From Diphasiastrum complanatum (Eukaryota > Streptophyta > Lycopodiopsida > Lycopodiales > Lycopodiaceae), in assembly GCA_029204225.1 (NCBI GenBank), contig CM055096.1, positions 62,044,957 to 62,108,956 of the forward strand: DNA of 64,000 nucleotides, given 5' to 3'. Below, one piece after another: positions 46,096 to 57,718 of this stretch. Under the pieces are notes generated by a model that did not search any database, had not been told where the DNA came from, and saw only the letters and a list, made by a program, of their open reading frames with translations. Every line of letters starts with the position of its first letter. Positions within the stretch are counted from its first letter, which is position 1. A program made the translations under genes and the position numbers.

Positions 46096-46137
46096 TGTTT
46101 GATAGTTCTCTCTAGAGTGTGGATTGATATTCCAACA

Positions 46138-47290
46138 AGGACGAAGTCCGACAGACTGCAGATCACAATAAACTACAAACTGCAATTTCAAACAAACAAA
46201 CGAAGACATTCGTAGAGAACCACAAGTCAACCCCTATGGTTCACAAGCAACGACCAAAGGCCAACCGCAATGGCCTTGACTACAGTTGTAAAGGCATCCC
46301 TGGAGTCGGTGCACTTTATGACCCACGATCAACCAAGTACCAGGACAACGAACTGACACCACGGACGAAGCTGACAGCAAAACTAAATGCCACGACATGG
46401 TAGGTTTAGCAGTTCTTGTAATCATTCACTTACATTAAAGACCACCTCCTTCCTATGATCATATACATATAGAGGATGGATGGGAGAACAAAATATATAG
46501 AGAGAGTGCGATCACTGATCAAAAAAAAGAGGTGAGTGATCAAGTGTTGAATGTGAGGATGAAAAGTCGTCCACTAGTAAGTGAGATGAGCTGTGTTAAT
46601 CAAACCTCTAAGATTAGACACAGAGAGATATAGATAGATGTATTTTGCTAGCAAACACTACTCATCGTTTTTCTATTCATAAGAGAGAGAGTTTCTCTTG
46701 TGGTAACGCATTGTGCAGTATGCCAAATAGTGCTCAAGGAATCACTGTAATTGAACAAATGTTTTTCTTATCTCTTGTCTATGACACATAGTCCTTGAAT
46801 ACAATATGTTTGTTGAATGTTCCTTTGAGAACAACTATTATTTGTTATTCCACGTACAAGCTCATCATAACTAAATCAACAGTAGATCAGTAGTGTATGA
46901 TTACACCTTAGAAGATGATATATCTTAATTAGCAGCAGTAGCTATAGTTAAGAGTTCGGCTCTATCTAGGTATATTAGGGAATCTATTAGAGAATAGGAC
47001 ATTCCAAATAGCGAGATCACAACAAACTAAGATTTCAACAATGGTATCAGAGCCCTTCCATCTGAAGAGTCAGAGCCCATAAGGCTCTAAGATCAAATCA
47101 ATAACATCTGAGCAACATTATTCAACCTGAAATATTGTAAAATTGCAATGCATCCATAAGTAGCATTCAATCAAAGATCTGCACCATTCTTCAATCAGAT
47201 GGATCAAATTACTTGGCCTCACCTACTTTTCCACATGCATTCTAGGCTATTTGACACCTAGAATCGGACGCCCTCCTACACTCTCACTTC
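46138..47290 (+). repeat. Copia LTR end, PBS and gag start (element E)
   Basis: TGGTATCAGAGCCC at 47043-47056 is a Met-tRNA primer site next to an LTR end GATTTCAACA at 47032-47041. The LTR start is not clear, possibly disturbed near the TRIM. After the PBS, a frame with LQSDGSNYLA (about 47190-47220) resembles the start of a copia gag. The rest is lost to later insertions. The broken copia pol at 50850-52425 could belong to the same element. Confidence 0.45.
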
Positions 47291-47604
47291 ATATGCCAAA
47301 TCATCATAATAGCTCTCCCAAACTAATACACATCACCCATTCGCCCTCTCCAACTAATACACCTCATCCAGTGATTGCAGGATTTTTGGAACTCAAACCC
47401 TCAAATTTCTATCTCTCTTTCACATCACACACAAACCCACACACACTCTCTCTCTCCCTCTCTCACTTTCACCTTCTCTCAAAACTATGGTATGCTCTTG
47501 AAACTGTTACCCATATGTAAGAATGGTAGATCAGTACTTTTGCATGTCAGGCTATATGTGGCCAATTGTCTATGCATGTTAGATCTAGAACTTGCATGTC
47601 GTAC

Positions 47605-48082
47605 TGTAGTAACCCTAAAGGATTGCCCCTAAGATGAGGATAGGAGAACACAATAAGGGAGACTATGGAGCCAAACCACCCAACCAATCCTAGATCAAAC
47701 CTGGATCTAGCCCCCAAGCCATGTCATGTGAAGCAAGAGGAGAAGAGAGAAACTGGTAACCTAAACCAATATGTCGACGGGAGAATCCCCACCTCATTAT
47801 ATAGAGAGTAGAGTCCTGTGCATGTAACCATGCAATCTCTATGCAGGTCAGCTATAAATAGATCACATCTCTTCATGCAGTCCTCCTGCCTATATCCGTC
47901 ACACAGACATGCAATACTCCATATGTCTCAATTAGAGTGTCTGGGTCCTCTCAAGGTAATTAGTCACAAACTGGCCTTGACATGGAATTAGATTATGGCG
48001 TGACCAATAATCTCGAGTACTGGAGGGCCGGTCTACCATATTAGGACTATTCCATGTCCTTAACCAAATATGGTCCATAACA
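47605..48082 (-). repeat. LTR of an unidentified minus-strand element
   Basis: 478 bp that on the minus strand begin TGTTATGGACCATATTTGG and end GGGTTACTACA, preceded by a purine tract GGAGGGAAGAA, as expected for a 3' LTR. The following 500 bp (48083-48600) would be its 3' interior but show no domain. The partner LTR is not in the window. Confidence 0.6.
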
Positions 48083-48603
48083 TTCTTCCCTCCTTAAACT
48101 GCTTCTATCCTTAAAAGCTCCTCAAGACAGGAAAGAATTATAGGAACAGTTCCTTTAACTTACAATATTAACCGATGAAAACATTATTCTTAGTCCGACT
48201 TCCATATCAAACAAGTACTCAGAGATAAACCTATTTCCAACAGATAATCTTTGTTGTGGAGTATGACCCAAGTTTGAAAAAAGTACACTAAGCAATAAAT
48301 TTCTCAACTAGGTTACACTCAGCACAAGTTAGTAACATCACCTTCATATAAAACACTTACATGAACTACTGAGTGAAATATTACATAACTTAGGAGATTA
48401 AAGTTAAAGAAAAAATAATAATAACTACAGTTTGAAATCATCCACAAACTCTGGCAGACAATTCAAATAAAGCTTCCAAGTACAACTATCTTTAGAATCC
48501 CATTCTAAGATATGATAATTCATTCAACTAGAATCTCTAGGAGAATCATTAAGATAATGAAAAAACTCAAACTTTGAGTATCCCAGATACTCTTTTGAGT
48601 TAA

Positions 48604-49386
48604 ATGCTCCTGTTTCTAGCACCAAATGCAAGAAAATATTGTTCCAAATGCATTGGTTTCAATAAGATCATGAATGACGTGTTCATTCATAATGTTGAAA
48701 GTTGTAAATTTTCAATTTTAAAGGCAAGTTGTAAACTTCTTATGCGAATAAGTGAAGCATCCAAAGTGGACACTTATATCCATAAGCAAGTAGTTAGCCT
48801 TATTGAGATGGAAATACTTCTTGATTTCAATATTAGAAAAATCATGTCAAGTTGTGGTGATTTTTGGACTTATGGTTCTAGCATGAGTAATATTGTTGAT
48901 CATAGAAAGTGCACAATGTATGGTCATGTTTATTGTGATCATTATGAGATGTGGAGGTCTCGGATTTCCATCAAGGAGGAGCACCAAGAAGTTGATCTTA
49001 AGGAGTCATCTCAAGGTTCAAGTGTGCCAAGGATTGAGGAGGAGAGTCCTTCTCAAGTTACGATTCCAAGAAGAATATCAAGAGACATGGTTGAGCTCAT
49101 ATGGCTCACATTTCAAGGGAAAGAGGAGCACATTTCAAGTGGTATACATCTTATGCTTGCTTCTCTTATGTCATTTGGTGAATCAATTTGCTTTGGTGAG
49201 ACTTTTGCAACTCAAAGTTGGAGTAAAGAAATACTAGTTGAGTATGGTGTCTCTCTTGAGAACATAGTTGATGTTCTTAATGATTTCAAATTGATTTTAG
49301 ATCAATTAGAAAGCAAATGGTTATTTCATCAAATGTATGCTCTTGAGTCTTGCAAGAGCAAGAGTATTTGCTCACTCATAGTGTAA
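48604..49386 (+). CDS. Element B family protein, better preserved copy (B2)
   Basis: 260 codons open on the plus strand, homologous to the B1 ORF at 40695-41400. It contains ESCKFSILKASCKLLMRISE, VDTYIHKQVVSLIEMEI, DFNIRKIMSSCGDFWTYGSS, CDHYEMWRSRIS, a Glu/Ser linker (SSQGSSVPRIEEESPSQ), LMLASLMSFGESICFGETF and LENIVDVLNDFKLILDQLES. It ends with ALESCKSKS, where the next repeat begins. The unit ESCK...CKLLMRISE...DTYIH...SLI recurs in the following frame. Function unknown. Upstream the true start is lost, since homology to B1 begins only near 48650. Confidence 0.6.
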   Translation: MLLFLAPNARKYCSKCIGFNKIMNDVFIHNVESCKFSILKASCKLLMRISEASKVDTYIHKQVVSLIEMEILLDFNIRKIMSSCGDFWTYGSSMSNIVDHRKCTMYGHVYCDHYEMWRSRISIKEEHQEVDLKESSQGSSVPRIEEESPSQVTIPRRISRDMVELIWLTFQGKEEHISSGIHLMLASLMSFGESICFGETFATQSWSKEILVEYGVSLENIVDVLNDFKLILDQLESKWLFHQMYALESCKSKSICSLIV

Positions 49387-49390
49387 AAAT

Positions 49391-49819
49391 TTGTCTTTTT
49401 TTTCATGTATTGAGGCAAATTGTAAACTCTTTATGAGAGTAAGTGAATCATCCTCTAAGGACACTTATCTCCATAATGAAGTATTTAGCCTCATTAGATC
49501 TGAGATTAGAATGGAGATCAAGCATGAAGATATGATGCGAACTCTTGGTTATTATAGCATGCATAGTCTTGCCAATGTTGATGAGCCTAATTCTCGAGAT
49601 CTTGGTAACATGATGTTGGATCTTTGTGGTCCTTATGAGTCAAGAAGGACTCTTTATTTTCTCATGGAATTTCAGCTATTTTTAAGGAGGAGGAGCTTTT
49701 GGATCAACCATATGTTTCAAAGATGGAACAAATCAATGGAAAAAGTGATCAAGTGGTGCAAAGCTCTCAAGTTCATCAAAGAAGTCAACATCAAGGAGGC
49801 ACTATCATGGATATGGTGA
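49391..49819 (+). pseudogene. B2 protein continuation
   Basis: A stop at 49384-49386 and a short shift separate this 142-codon frame from the preceding one. It starts CIEANCKLFMRVSESSSKDTY, a repeat of CKLLMRISEASKVDTY in the first frame, and continues HEDMMRTLGYYSMHSLANVD and NMMLDLCGPYESRRTLYF, matching the B1 tail across the gypsy insertion. It ends near the 3' UTR of the element. Confidence 0.6.
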
Positions 49820-49938
49820 TCTCGGATCTTCATCAAACTCATTGGCTAATCTTCACACCTATGAACCTTCAATGATCAGCCTTAAGTGTTGTAAATAGAT
49901 GTACCATAGATGTATCAAGTTAGTTTTGAGGAGGAGGG

Positions 49939-50801
49939 TTAAAATTGGCAAAAGCTAACTTGGTTAAATCTTGTAAATACCATAATGACTTGTACCTATC
50001 ATCATTAGACATCTGTGGAGCCTGTTTCCACGTGTGAAATCTATGCCTAAGTCATTTAGATAGATCATAAAGGTTGTACATATCATTTAATTTGGAAACT
50101 AGTGGCTAAATCAGCCAAAAACTAGTTTAGTAGTATTATGACACTTGGCACCATTCTAGTGGTAGAAAATGCTATGTCACATGGGTAGGAGTGGTCTCCC
50201 AAGTGTGGAATATCATATAGAAAGTTTAGATCCATTGTATATAGTTTTCATACATGTCAAAAGTCAAATCTCCTAGATTGTAGGACGTATCTCCTAATTT
50301 GTAGGAATCTAGAAGGTCAACACTAGCCACCAATGATGATGTGGCAAATTAATGGAATCTTAGCCAAAGTGGATATGGATAAGCACTATGACCTGTCTCA
50401 CACGTGCTGGAAGTGGCTTAGAGAGAGAGTATGATGATTTTTGTATTTAATCCATGATGGATCCACTTTGAGAAATCAATGAGGCAAGATCTTGGTTTTG
50501 GAGGCATATCTTGAGTATTCTCATATTTGTGTTGTGATTTTATGGTTCTATTGCTTTCTAACACTTGTGTACTTCACTCTCTACTGTAAGTCCATACAGG
50601 TACTATTCTTCACACGTGTGAAGGCAATAGGTCTCAGGTTTAATCATTTGCTTGTTGTTCTTGCTAGATTTTTTATGGGGAATTGATCTAATTCTAGATC
50701 CTATCATTGGTTGATTAGTAGATCATGTAATCTAGCTTCCAACACCTCTTGAGGATCTGATCTAGATCCATTCTTGGTCTTTATTTCTTTGAAATTTCAC
50801 A
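49939..50801 (+). repeat. 3' LTR of element B2
   Basis: About 863 bp between PPT TTTTGAGGAGGAGGG (49924-49938) and TTTCACA (50795-50801). The LTR start is mutated (TTAAAATTGG rather than TG). It is related to the B1 LTRs (GTGGAGCCTGTTTCCACGTG near 50012; CTAGATCCATTCTTGG near the end) but well diverged. TTCACACGTGTGAA lies at 50609-50622. No 5' LTR is seen. Confidence 0.7.
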
Positions 50802-50849
50802 GAGAGAAGACTACATGTCAGGTATATACTAGACAGTTCAGCCTCAACT

Positions 50850-52425
50850 CAAAAAGAGTTCTGTGGATTCGTCGATGAACAAACATATGAAGAGGTTGTC
50901 AACAGTCCAGAGAAAGATAATTGGATTATAGCCATGGAAGACAAAATGACCTCCATGAAACAGAAGGATGTGTGGAACCTCTAACCCTTACCAATAGATA
51001 GGAAAACTATCAAATGCAAGTGGATCTACAAATACAAATATGGACCGGATGGCAATGTATCAAAGCACAAGGCCAGACTAGTTGCCAAGGGTTTCTCATA
51101 AAGGTATGGTGTGGACTACATTGATACTTTTTTTCCTATAGTCAAGCATACTTCGCTACACATATTGTTCGCATATGCAGCAGCCTACAATCTCAAGATC
51201 CATATCGTAGATGAGAAGGCATAGGTTTTGCATAGAAATCTGAAGGAAAAAATTTACATGGACCAACCGCCAGGATTTATGTGCAAAACATTTCTTAGCT
51301 ATGCCTGCAAGATGCGTAAGAGCATCTATGGACTAAAACAATTTGCTAGACAATGGTATGAGAAGAAGGATCACGCACTCAAATCCTTGAGCTGCCAGCC
51401 TTTAAGGGTTGATTATAATGTCTATGTGAAAATGATAGATGGTGAAATCATTAACATTGGAGTCTACATCGATGACACACTGATTCTATCAAGAAGTGAC
51501 ATTCTGATTACACAAGTAAAGAAGGAGCAAGATGCTACCTAGGTTTACATATTGAAAGAGGACTTGAAGATCTGGCATAGTGTTGACTAATTAAGACTGT
51601 CCCTGAAATTGATTCTGTCAAGGAGTGACATTCTGATTACAAAGAAGGATATCTCATAATAGTTTGAGATATTAGATCTAGGTGAAGCAAGATGCTACCT
51701 AGGTTTACATATTGAAAGATGACTTGAAGATCTGGCATAGTGTTGACTAATTAAGATTGTCCCCGAAATGATGCAGAGCAGGAAGCTATGCTGCAAAAGC
51801 CTTATAGAAGGCTTATTGGTTCATTAATGTATTTGGTAGACAACACATGGCCAGACATCGCTTACGCAGTATTTAGAATGAGCCAGTTCAACATTAACCA
51901 AGGATCTACGCACTGGAAAATTGCAAAAAGAATTTTGCAATACCTAAAACAGACAAAGAACTATGGTCTTTGTCTTTCTCAGGATGCAGAATTTCAGATG
52001 AAATCCTACAACAATGCAAGCTGGGCATCTATAACAGATGACTCCAAGAGCATTTCAAGAGGCTGCACCATAACAGCAAATGTCATTGTTCTTTGGATAA
52101 GTAGAAAACAGACAATTGCTGCACAATCATCCTGCGAAACAGAATATGTTGTTGCAGCCAAGATGACCAACGAGCTTACATGGCTCAACCAGTTCCTCGA
52201 CGGACTAGGAGAAAACACTGATGAGTCATTGAATCTACATATGGATAACACTTAGTTGAGAAGGGGAAGCTGAAAGCCAAGTTCATTCCGACAAAGGAGA
52301 TGGTGGCTGATATTCTTACAAAGCCTCTTGACAAGGCAATGTTTGAAAAACAGCGTGCAAGTCTAGGTGTCATGAAGCTACCATGCTTTGAGAGGGAGCT
52401 GAAGAAACTTGAGACTTTTTCATAA
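50850..52425 (+). pseudogene. Copia RT-RNase H, broken
   Basis: Plus strand. RT start SPEKDNWIIAMEDKMTSMKQ and KCKWIYKYKYGPDGNVSKHK, stops, KEKIYMDQPPGF, SIYGLKQFARQWYEK and the catalytic box as YIDD (51465-51476) where copia has YVDD. A tandem repeat of about 165 bp (AGGAGTGACATTCTGATTAC to GATCTGGCATAG) disrupts the palm region at 51490-51770. RNase H follows at 51788-52255 (YRRLIGSLMYL, SWASITDDSKSISRG, SSCETEYVVA) and a tail with MVADILTKPLDKAMF. Dead by stops and rearrangement. Confidence 0.88.
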
Positions 52426-52511
52426 TATCAATCAATGTATTACAAAATTGGTGCTTTAATGTCGCATGAATCTTTCTAGATCTAACATCAACTAATATTT
52501 ATAAACCTAAT

Positions 52512-53481
52512 CTACTCGTCGTCGTCATGACGTCCAGTCTACATGAACACAAGCAAACAAACTACATTAATATTTAATGCTTGATCATAAATAAAAACGT
52601 CGGAATACAAACCACATTAGTATGAATACAAAAACTAGTACTTACATTTGGAGGATGACCCTCGCTCTTTAGTTTGTCGACTAATGCATCATGCAATTCC
52701 CTGTAGGCAAATTCGTATTCCTCCTTAGTTGGCAGACGTCCATAGTATGCCAACTATCCATACATTCAATTTAAGTTGAAATTAATTTGGGGCTACGTTG
52801 GAGCAACTAGTCATACTGCATATTAAAAAATAAAAACATATGAAATTAAAGATAAACTAGAAGAGTAGTGTAAGTTCACTTACCATGCTTGCTTGCAATC
52901 CTGCCTTTTCGCTCGAGCCCAACCTAGGATTGCCTATCCCATGCATCCTAGCAGCCACAACATCTTTCTGAACCTTGTATTTCATTTGCTTTTACACGGT
53001 TCCAATCTTTTCTTGAACACCAGGAGGGCTTGGATTGCCTGTCCCTATAAGCTCGTTATGCCATATCACGACGATGCCTAATCCATAAGCTCATATGCTT
53101 ATGTATTTCCTTCTCCTTGAATTTCTCTTCTTGTTGAAATTTGTCACGAAGGGTACCAATAACCTGTCATTTATTGGCGACAAGTTGTTCGGACCATTTA
53201 CTAAACAATCTATCGCCAAAATGGCGTTGGCATAAAGAATAGAGTCGGTCCAAAACCACCCTCCCTTTTCTATTGGCAATTATATTACCTTGAAGATCCA
53301 CGTCATAATAAAAATTTGTGGATGGCTCCTCAGTGGGGGCGGGAGCCGCGCCAGCTTGTGAGGGACCACCCTCATCTCGACCAAGCATACTTTGCAGTTG
53401 TGTTTTTTGCTCAGAAGTTAATGATTCATATAAATTTTTAACATAGTCTCTCGAGCTTTCACCACTATCTGACCCTGACAT
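52512..53481 (-). pseudogene. CACTA-associated Transposase_24-like gene, copy 1
   Basis: Minus strand, exon-intron structure. Exon 1 from 53481 (MSGSDSGESSRDYVKNLYES) with NRKGRVVLDRLYSLCQRHFG, a TGA at 53171-53173 where the copy at 61.8 kb has Trp, then HKHMSLWIRHRRDMA, WCSRKDWNRVK and LGSSEKAGLQASM before a GTAAGT donor near 52884. A middle exon near 52645-52755 reads GRLPTKEEYEFAYRELHDAL, and a last short exon at 52512-52540 ends in Asp-Asp-Asp-Glu. This is the plant En/Spm-type Transposase_24 (TNP1-like) family by motif. Broken by at least two stops. Confidence 0.68.
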
Positions 53482-53771
53482 GATTACTACATTCATAAAT
53501 ATACAATACATTACAATAAACCCTAATATATTGAAATGAAGTAGGAAAAAAAATCAACTACAGAACTTTAATGCATATTGGAGTGGGACTTTCATACTTG
53601 TGTTAACAAAAGATGAGAGATATGCGTGTAGAGCCTGCACCAAGATGCAAAAGAATCATATAAGCGACAACGTATAAGAATAGTACTATCTAAAAATTAA
53701 AACATTAAAATCATACAATAGTTTTATGCTATTTGTGTTTTGTACTTGTGCATATATGCAGTTTATCACAA

Positions 53772-54076
53772 TGAGATGAATTACACCCAGATCAGTGTAG
53801 CGATGAAGACACTACTCAAGTTAACAGGGTAAGTAATAAACATGCATGTTTTCTTGTTCATAAAAACTTTGTTATTATAAGTTAAACTATTGTGTTAAAG
53901 TGACATGTACTTGATTTTTGTTTCTCGTAGAGAAATTATTTTCAAAATAAAATATGGTGCACATGCCTCAAGTGTGATGGACAAAAGATGCGTGAAAGAC
54001 GCATTGTTAAAAATTATTTGTGGAAGCTTGGACAAAAAGACGAAGGTCAACCATCGAATTTGGAAGACGTTGAGGT
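53772..54076 (+). other. Possible pair of exons of unknown origin
   Basis: A frame YHNEMNYTQISVAMKTLLK (from about 53772) ends at GG/GTAAGT near 53829, and after ...TTTCTCGTAG at 53931 the phase-matched frame continues EIIFKIKYGAHASS and VMDKRCVKDALLKIICGSLD to a GTTTGT near 54075. Splice-like borders and phase agreement suggest two exons of a gene, perhaps captured by the surrounding CACTA-type element. I do not recognise the protein. Confidence 0.3.
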
Positions 54077-54784
54077 TTGTTAACTTTGTATGATTGTTTT
54101 TTATTATAATCTTTGTCAATCTATATATGTCACTTATGGAATTTGTTTCATGTGTGTAGCCAATACATCAAATGCCATTCCACGAAGTTCATCCATCCGT
54201 GTTTACTTACAATCAACGTCAAGTTTTGGTAGACATGAAAAATACTAAATAGAAAAATGCACCAAGTACATGTAAATACCTGACAATGATTGATAGTTTG
54301 TATAGGGTCTCACAAATATCTTTTGACAAGCACCCACGAATTGACAATGGATAGATGAATTGAATCATCTTTAGCCAATCATGAGATTTGAGACCTTGCA
54401 ACTTTCCATCCACTGTGAATGATGACCGTAGAGAATGGGCAAAACCAGTTGGTGTTCTAATGTCATGCATAATGGAGCGCACATGGTTAAACTCCTCCTT
54501 AGTGAATGTCCAAGGTACTTTTGGAGCATGATCTTCACCATGCTTTATTCAATATTCTTTTTTGGTGTTTGATTCTTTTAGATCGTGCCTTGCAGCAATG
54601 GTATCTTTTTCACCAATCAAGTGTTTCCAAATAGATTCACCCACATTTTTCAATATGTGCATGGGATCAAGTAGGTGATTAATCAAAAGGTTATTCCAAT
54701 ATTCCAAACGATGAAATATAGACTCTTTTTCTTGAAACCAACTTATGGTCCTCCTTTTGCAAAAGCTGAAAATGTTAGATGTAT

Positions 54785-54918
<134 letters not shown>

Positions 54919-54970
54919 AGCATGAAACATAAATTAATATATAACACAAACCGTAAACCAGTAGCATGAA

Positions 54971-55011
54971 ACACACACAAACACACACACGCACACACAC
55001 ACCCACCCACA
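54971..55011. repeat. Short (AC)n-rich tract
   Basis: Imperfect ACAC repeat with ACCC interruptions, about 40 bp, between the two CT tracts. Confidence 0.85.
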
Positions 55012-55257
55012 CTGACCCTAAACACACATGAACAGAACAACAGAGAGAACATTATAGAGTGCTAATCAAAACTCCCGAACCACACGATTATATCCTACTC
55101 CAGAATGTCACCACATGCTCCCTCCCTGCGACGTTTGGGCTTTTTTGTGGAACTCATCTTCCAACAAAAAATATTTGAACCACACCTTTAACGGAAGAAA
55201 ACAAGGGCTACACACCTTCCTAGAATTGGGAGTGTTGGTTACCTTTAACTCTTTCAT

Positions 55258-55362
<105 letters not shown>

Positions 55363-56639
55363 GACGTGAATGAGTCTATTATGGGTGATTGAATATGGAA
55401 ATCAAGATTAACTACATCTAATCATTCTATTTGGATTTTTCCTTTTAGAAGCAAGTGAGAGATTAACTTCATCTAAATATTCTATTTGGTTTTTTCCTTT
55501 TAGAAGCAAGTGAGAGATTAACTTCAAAGTATCGTGGCACTCATCCTATCGCTCAATATTTATTGGCCAAACTATACTTGAAGTGTCATAAGGGTCAAAG
55601 ATTAGAGCATTTTCGAAAAACACTTTAAAGAGTTTACCTCTTGTACTCTTGGATTCTCTGTGTGCACTCCATTGGCCCAAATATGATCGTTGACAATCCT
55701 CCTTGTCCGAATCCTAAGGCCTTTGCATTGTGTGCATGTACATGGTATCCTCTCATCATATTCTGGTTGAAACTGGTCCAATATTCCAATTGCAAATTGC
55801 AAAAATTGACAAATTCTAACATGTGACAAAAATTGACAAAATAGTCTTTGTACATTTAGTGCATTTTCAACCTTCATTTGTGATGGAGTGGTGTCTTGGC
55901 TTTCCAAAGATCAATATACTATATCCAAAGAGCAAATCGGATTACATCACTATTACAAATAAAAAAATTATGACATAAATCAATATATATACATGTGATG
56001 AATCAATAGGCGGTCTACGTCGACTGATGGAAGAGCTTGAAGATGAACCAGTCAATAGTTGTTCATTGTACTTTAGTCTTGATTGCTCCTTTTTTCTATG
56101 ATAGAGCTCAATTCTTTTTTCTTTCTCTAAATCACGTGGAGGTACGATAATTTCCCTAGAATTCATAATTCCAATCAAATGTCATTGTAAGAATAAATTT
56201 GCAAGAAAAATTATACACTCATATTCAAATATATCAATAACAATATATACCTGCTGTTGCGATCATGAGATGAATCGCTATCTGATGATGATGACATTGT
56301 CGATGACATATACACACTGTAGCCAGCTACTCTATACCACATCATAAGTAATCATTATGAGGCCGTATGTTCTGAACAAATATAATAAAATTTGCTAAAG
56401 ACATGCCAACATCTAATCTATGTATATTCTACTTATGCTTAATGTAAATCTAATATTCTAGTAACATTGCTATCAAGAAAATTGCTTGGGTGGGGCAACA
56501 CATGACGAGCAATCAAAATGAGGTTCATACTGACAAATGTTAGACATCAGTAGATAGTGCGTGCAGGCCTATCTCAACTAGTTTAAAGACCACATAGCAG
56601 TCAATGTTCAAAGCTCTCAGTTTAAACTCTTGTCTAAGA

Positions 56640-56980
56640 TGAGTGATGATCTCAAGGTAAATCTCTTTGGATTGGCCTAGTGTGCCATGGTATCTCATGA
56701 CGAGCAATATACATTCGCTCTTTCTATCTATGGTTGCTTTGTATGCAAGAAATCACACCATTGATCAACATCTTTATTACATGACCCTTATGAGAGCCTT
56801 CCAATGGATAATGCCAGGAGTAGCCATATATTGGTTGAGTGAGCTTACTACAAAAGAGATGTCAGGTCTTGTACAGACCATTGTGTACATGAGAGATCCA
56901 AGTATCGATCGATAAGGATACTCTCTCATCTGCTCCTCTTCCTGCTTGGTCTGGGGACATTGGTGAGTGAGCTAACTTAC
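56640..56980 (-). pseudogene. Copia RT/RNase H junction fragment
   Basis: On the minus strand, sequence from about 56925 reads YPYRSILGSLMYTMVCTRPD then ISFVVSSLNQYMATPGIIHW and KALIRVM before a stop near 56775. This is the conserved stretch at the RT/RNase H boundary of plant copia pol. Only this piece is kept; the rest of 55950-57600 shows no gene. Confidence 0.75.
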
Positions 56981-57635
56981 AATTCATTAGATTGTATCTG
57001 TCAAGAACATTGTTAAGATATAATGCTAAAGGATATTTCAACTTATTACTATGATTTCATATAAGGTTATATAGGTCACACACCAACAATTAAAAAGATT
57101 TATCATATAGGTCACATATCACTAAGGTCCTCAATATAACATAAATGCTTTTGATCATGAATCTAAATGACCCCATGCAACCATTTAAGAGGCCACATGA
57201 CAAAAGCAAAAAAAAATTATTTGACCATGTAATTATGTCATCAAATTATATCAAATCTATGACACCTAGATTATTAATAAACTAAATGTTTTATGACATC
57301 ACCGATTTGACATAATATTATGTCATAAAATCTTAAAAAACTTGTCAAATTACTTGTTTAATAATAATATGTACTATTTCTTATCTCATAATTTTGTCTT
57401 GTATGTCAAATCTCAAGAAAAATAAAATCTATAACAATATGAAACTAGTTTTAACAATTAAATACTACCATAATGATCTTTGAATTGATTTTTTTTACAT
57501 TCCATCATATTAAAAAAATATATTCTATGTAAAATCCTACAATAAAATATTCTCATAAAATCTAGAAAAGATTATGAGAATATTGAATGACATTTGAAGC
57601 ATACAAGCCCATGTGGGGGACCCTCTCGTGCCAAG
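56981..57635. other. AT-rich spacer, no gene seen
   Basis: AT-rich DNA with recurring TTATGTCAT and TGACAT phrases (57230-57320), perhaps subterminal sequence of a DNA transposon. No coding frame is supported. Confidence 0.45.
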
Positions 57636-57639
57636 AGAG

Positions 57640-57718
57640 AGAAAAAAAACGCGTGGAATATCCACGCGTGGATTATCCATGCGTGGATAACTTCTGCGTG
57701 GATAATCCACACAAAACT
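57640..57718. repeat. ACGCGT-centred palindrome cluster, left
   Basis: About five half-sites of the type GCGTGGATAATCC or its complement in 80 bp, including ATCCACGCGTGGATTATCC. The same units recur at 59950-60360, on the other side of the gene at 58048. Arrays of short sites near the ends are typical of CACTA elements, where the TNPA-type protein binds. Confidence 0.7.

Larger units (their letters stand above)
45734..46137 (-). mobile_element. TRIM with tRNA-like sequences in its LTRs
   Basis: A 404-bp terminal-repeat retrotransposon in miniature on the minus strand. Two 144-bp direct repeats, 45734-45877 and 45994-46137, begin TGTTGGAATATC and end TTTTTAACA or TTTCTAACA and differ at 5 positions. 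The 116-bp interior has PBS TGGTATCAAAGCC (45993-45981), directly after the 5' LTR, and PPT TTGAGGGGGGG (45888-45878), directly before the 3' LTR. It has no coding capacity. Flanking bases (acgat, aggac) show no clear target duplication. The plus-strand frames RIRTQ... over the LTRs are reading-frame artefacts of the tRNA-like sequence. Confidence 0.85.

Noticed and set aside
45758-46215. Small proteins with RIRTQDL or RIRTQEL
   Set aside because: They are translations of the tRNA-like part of the TRIM LTRs, duplicated because the LTRs are.
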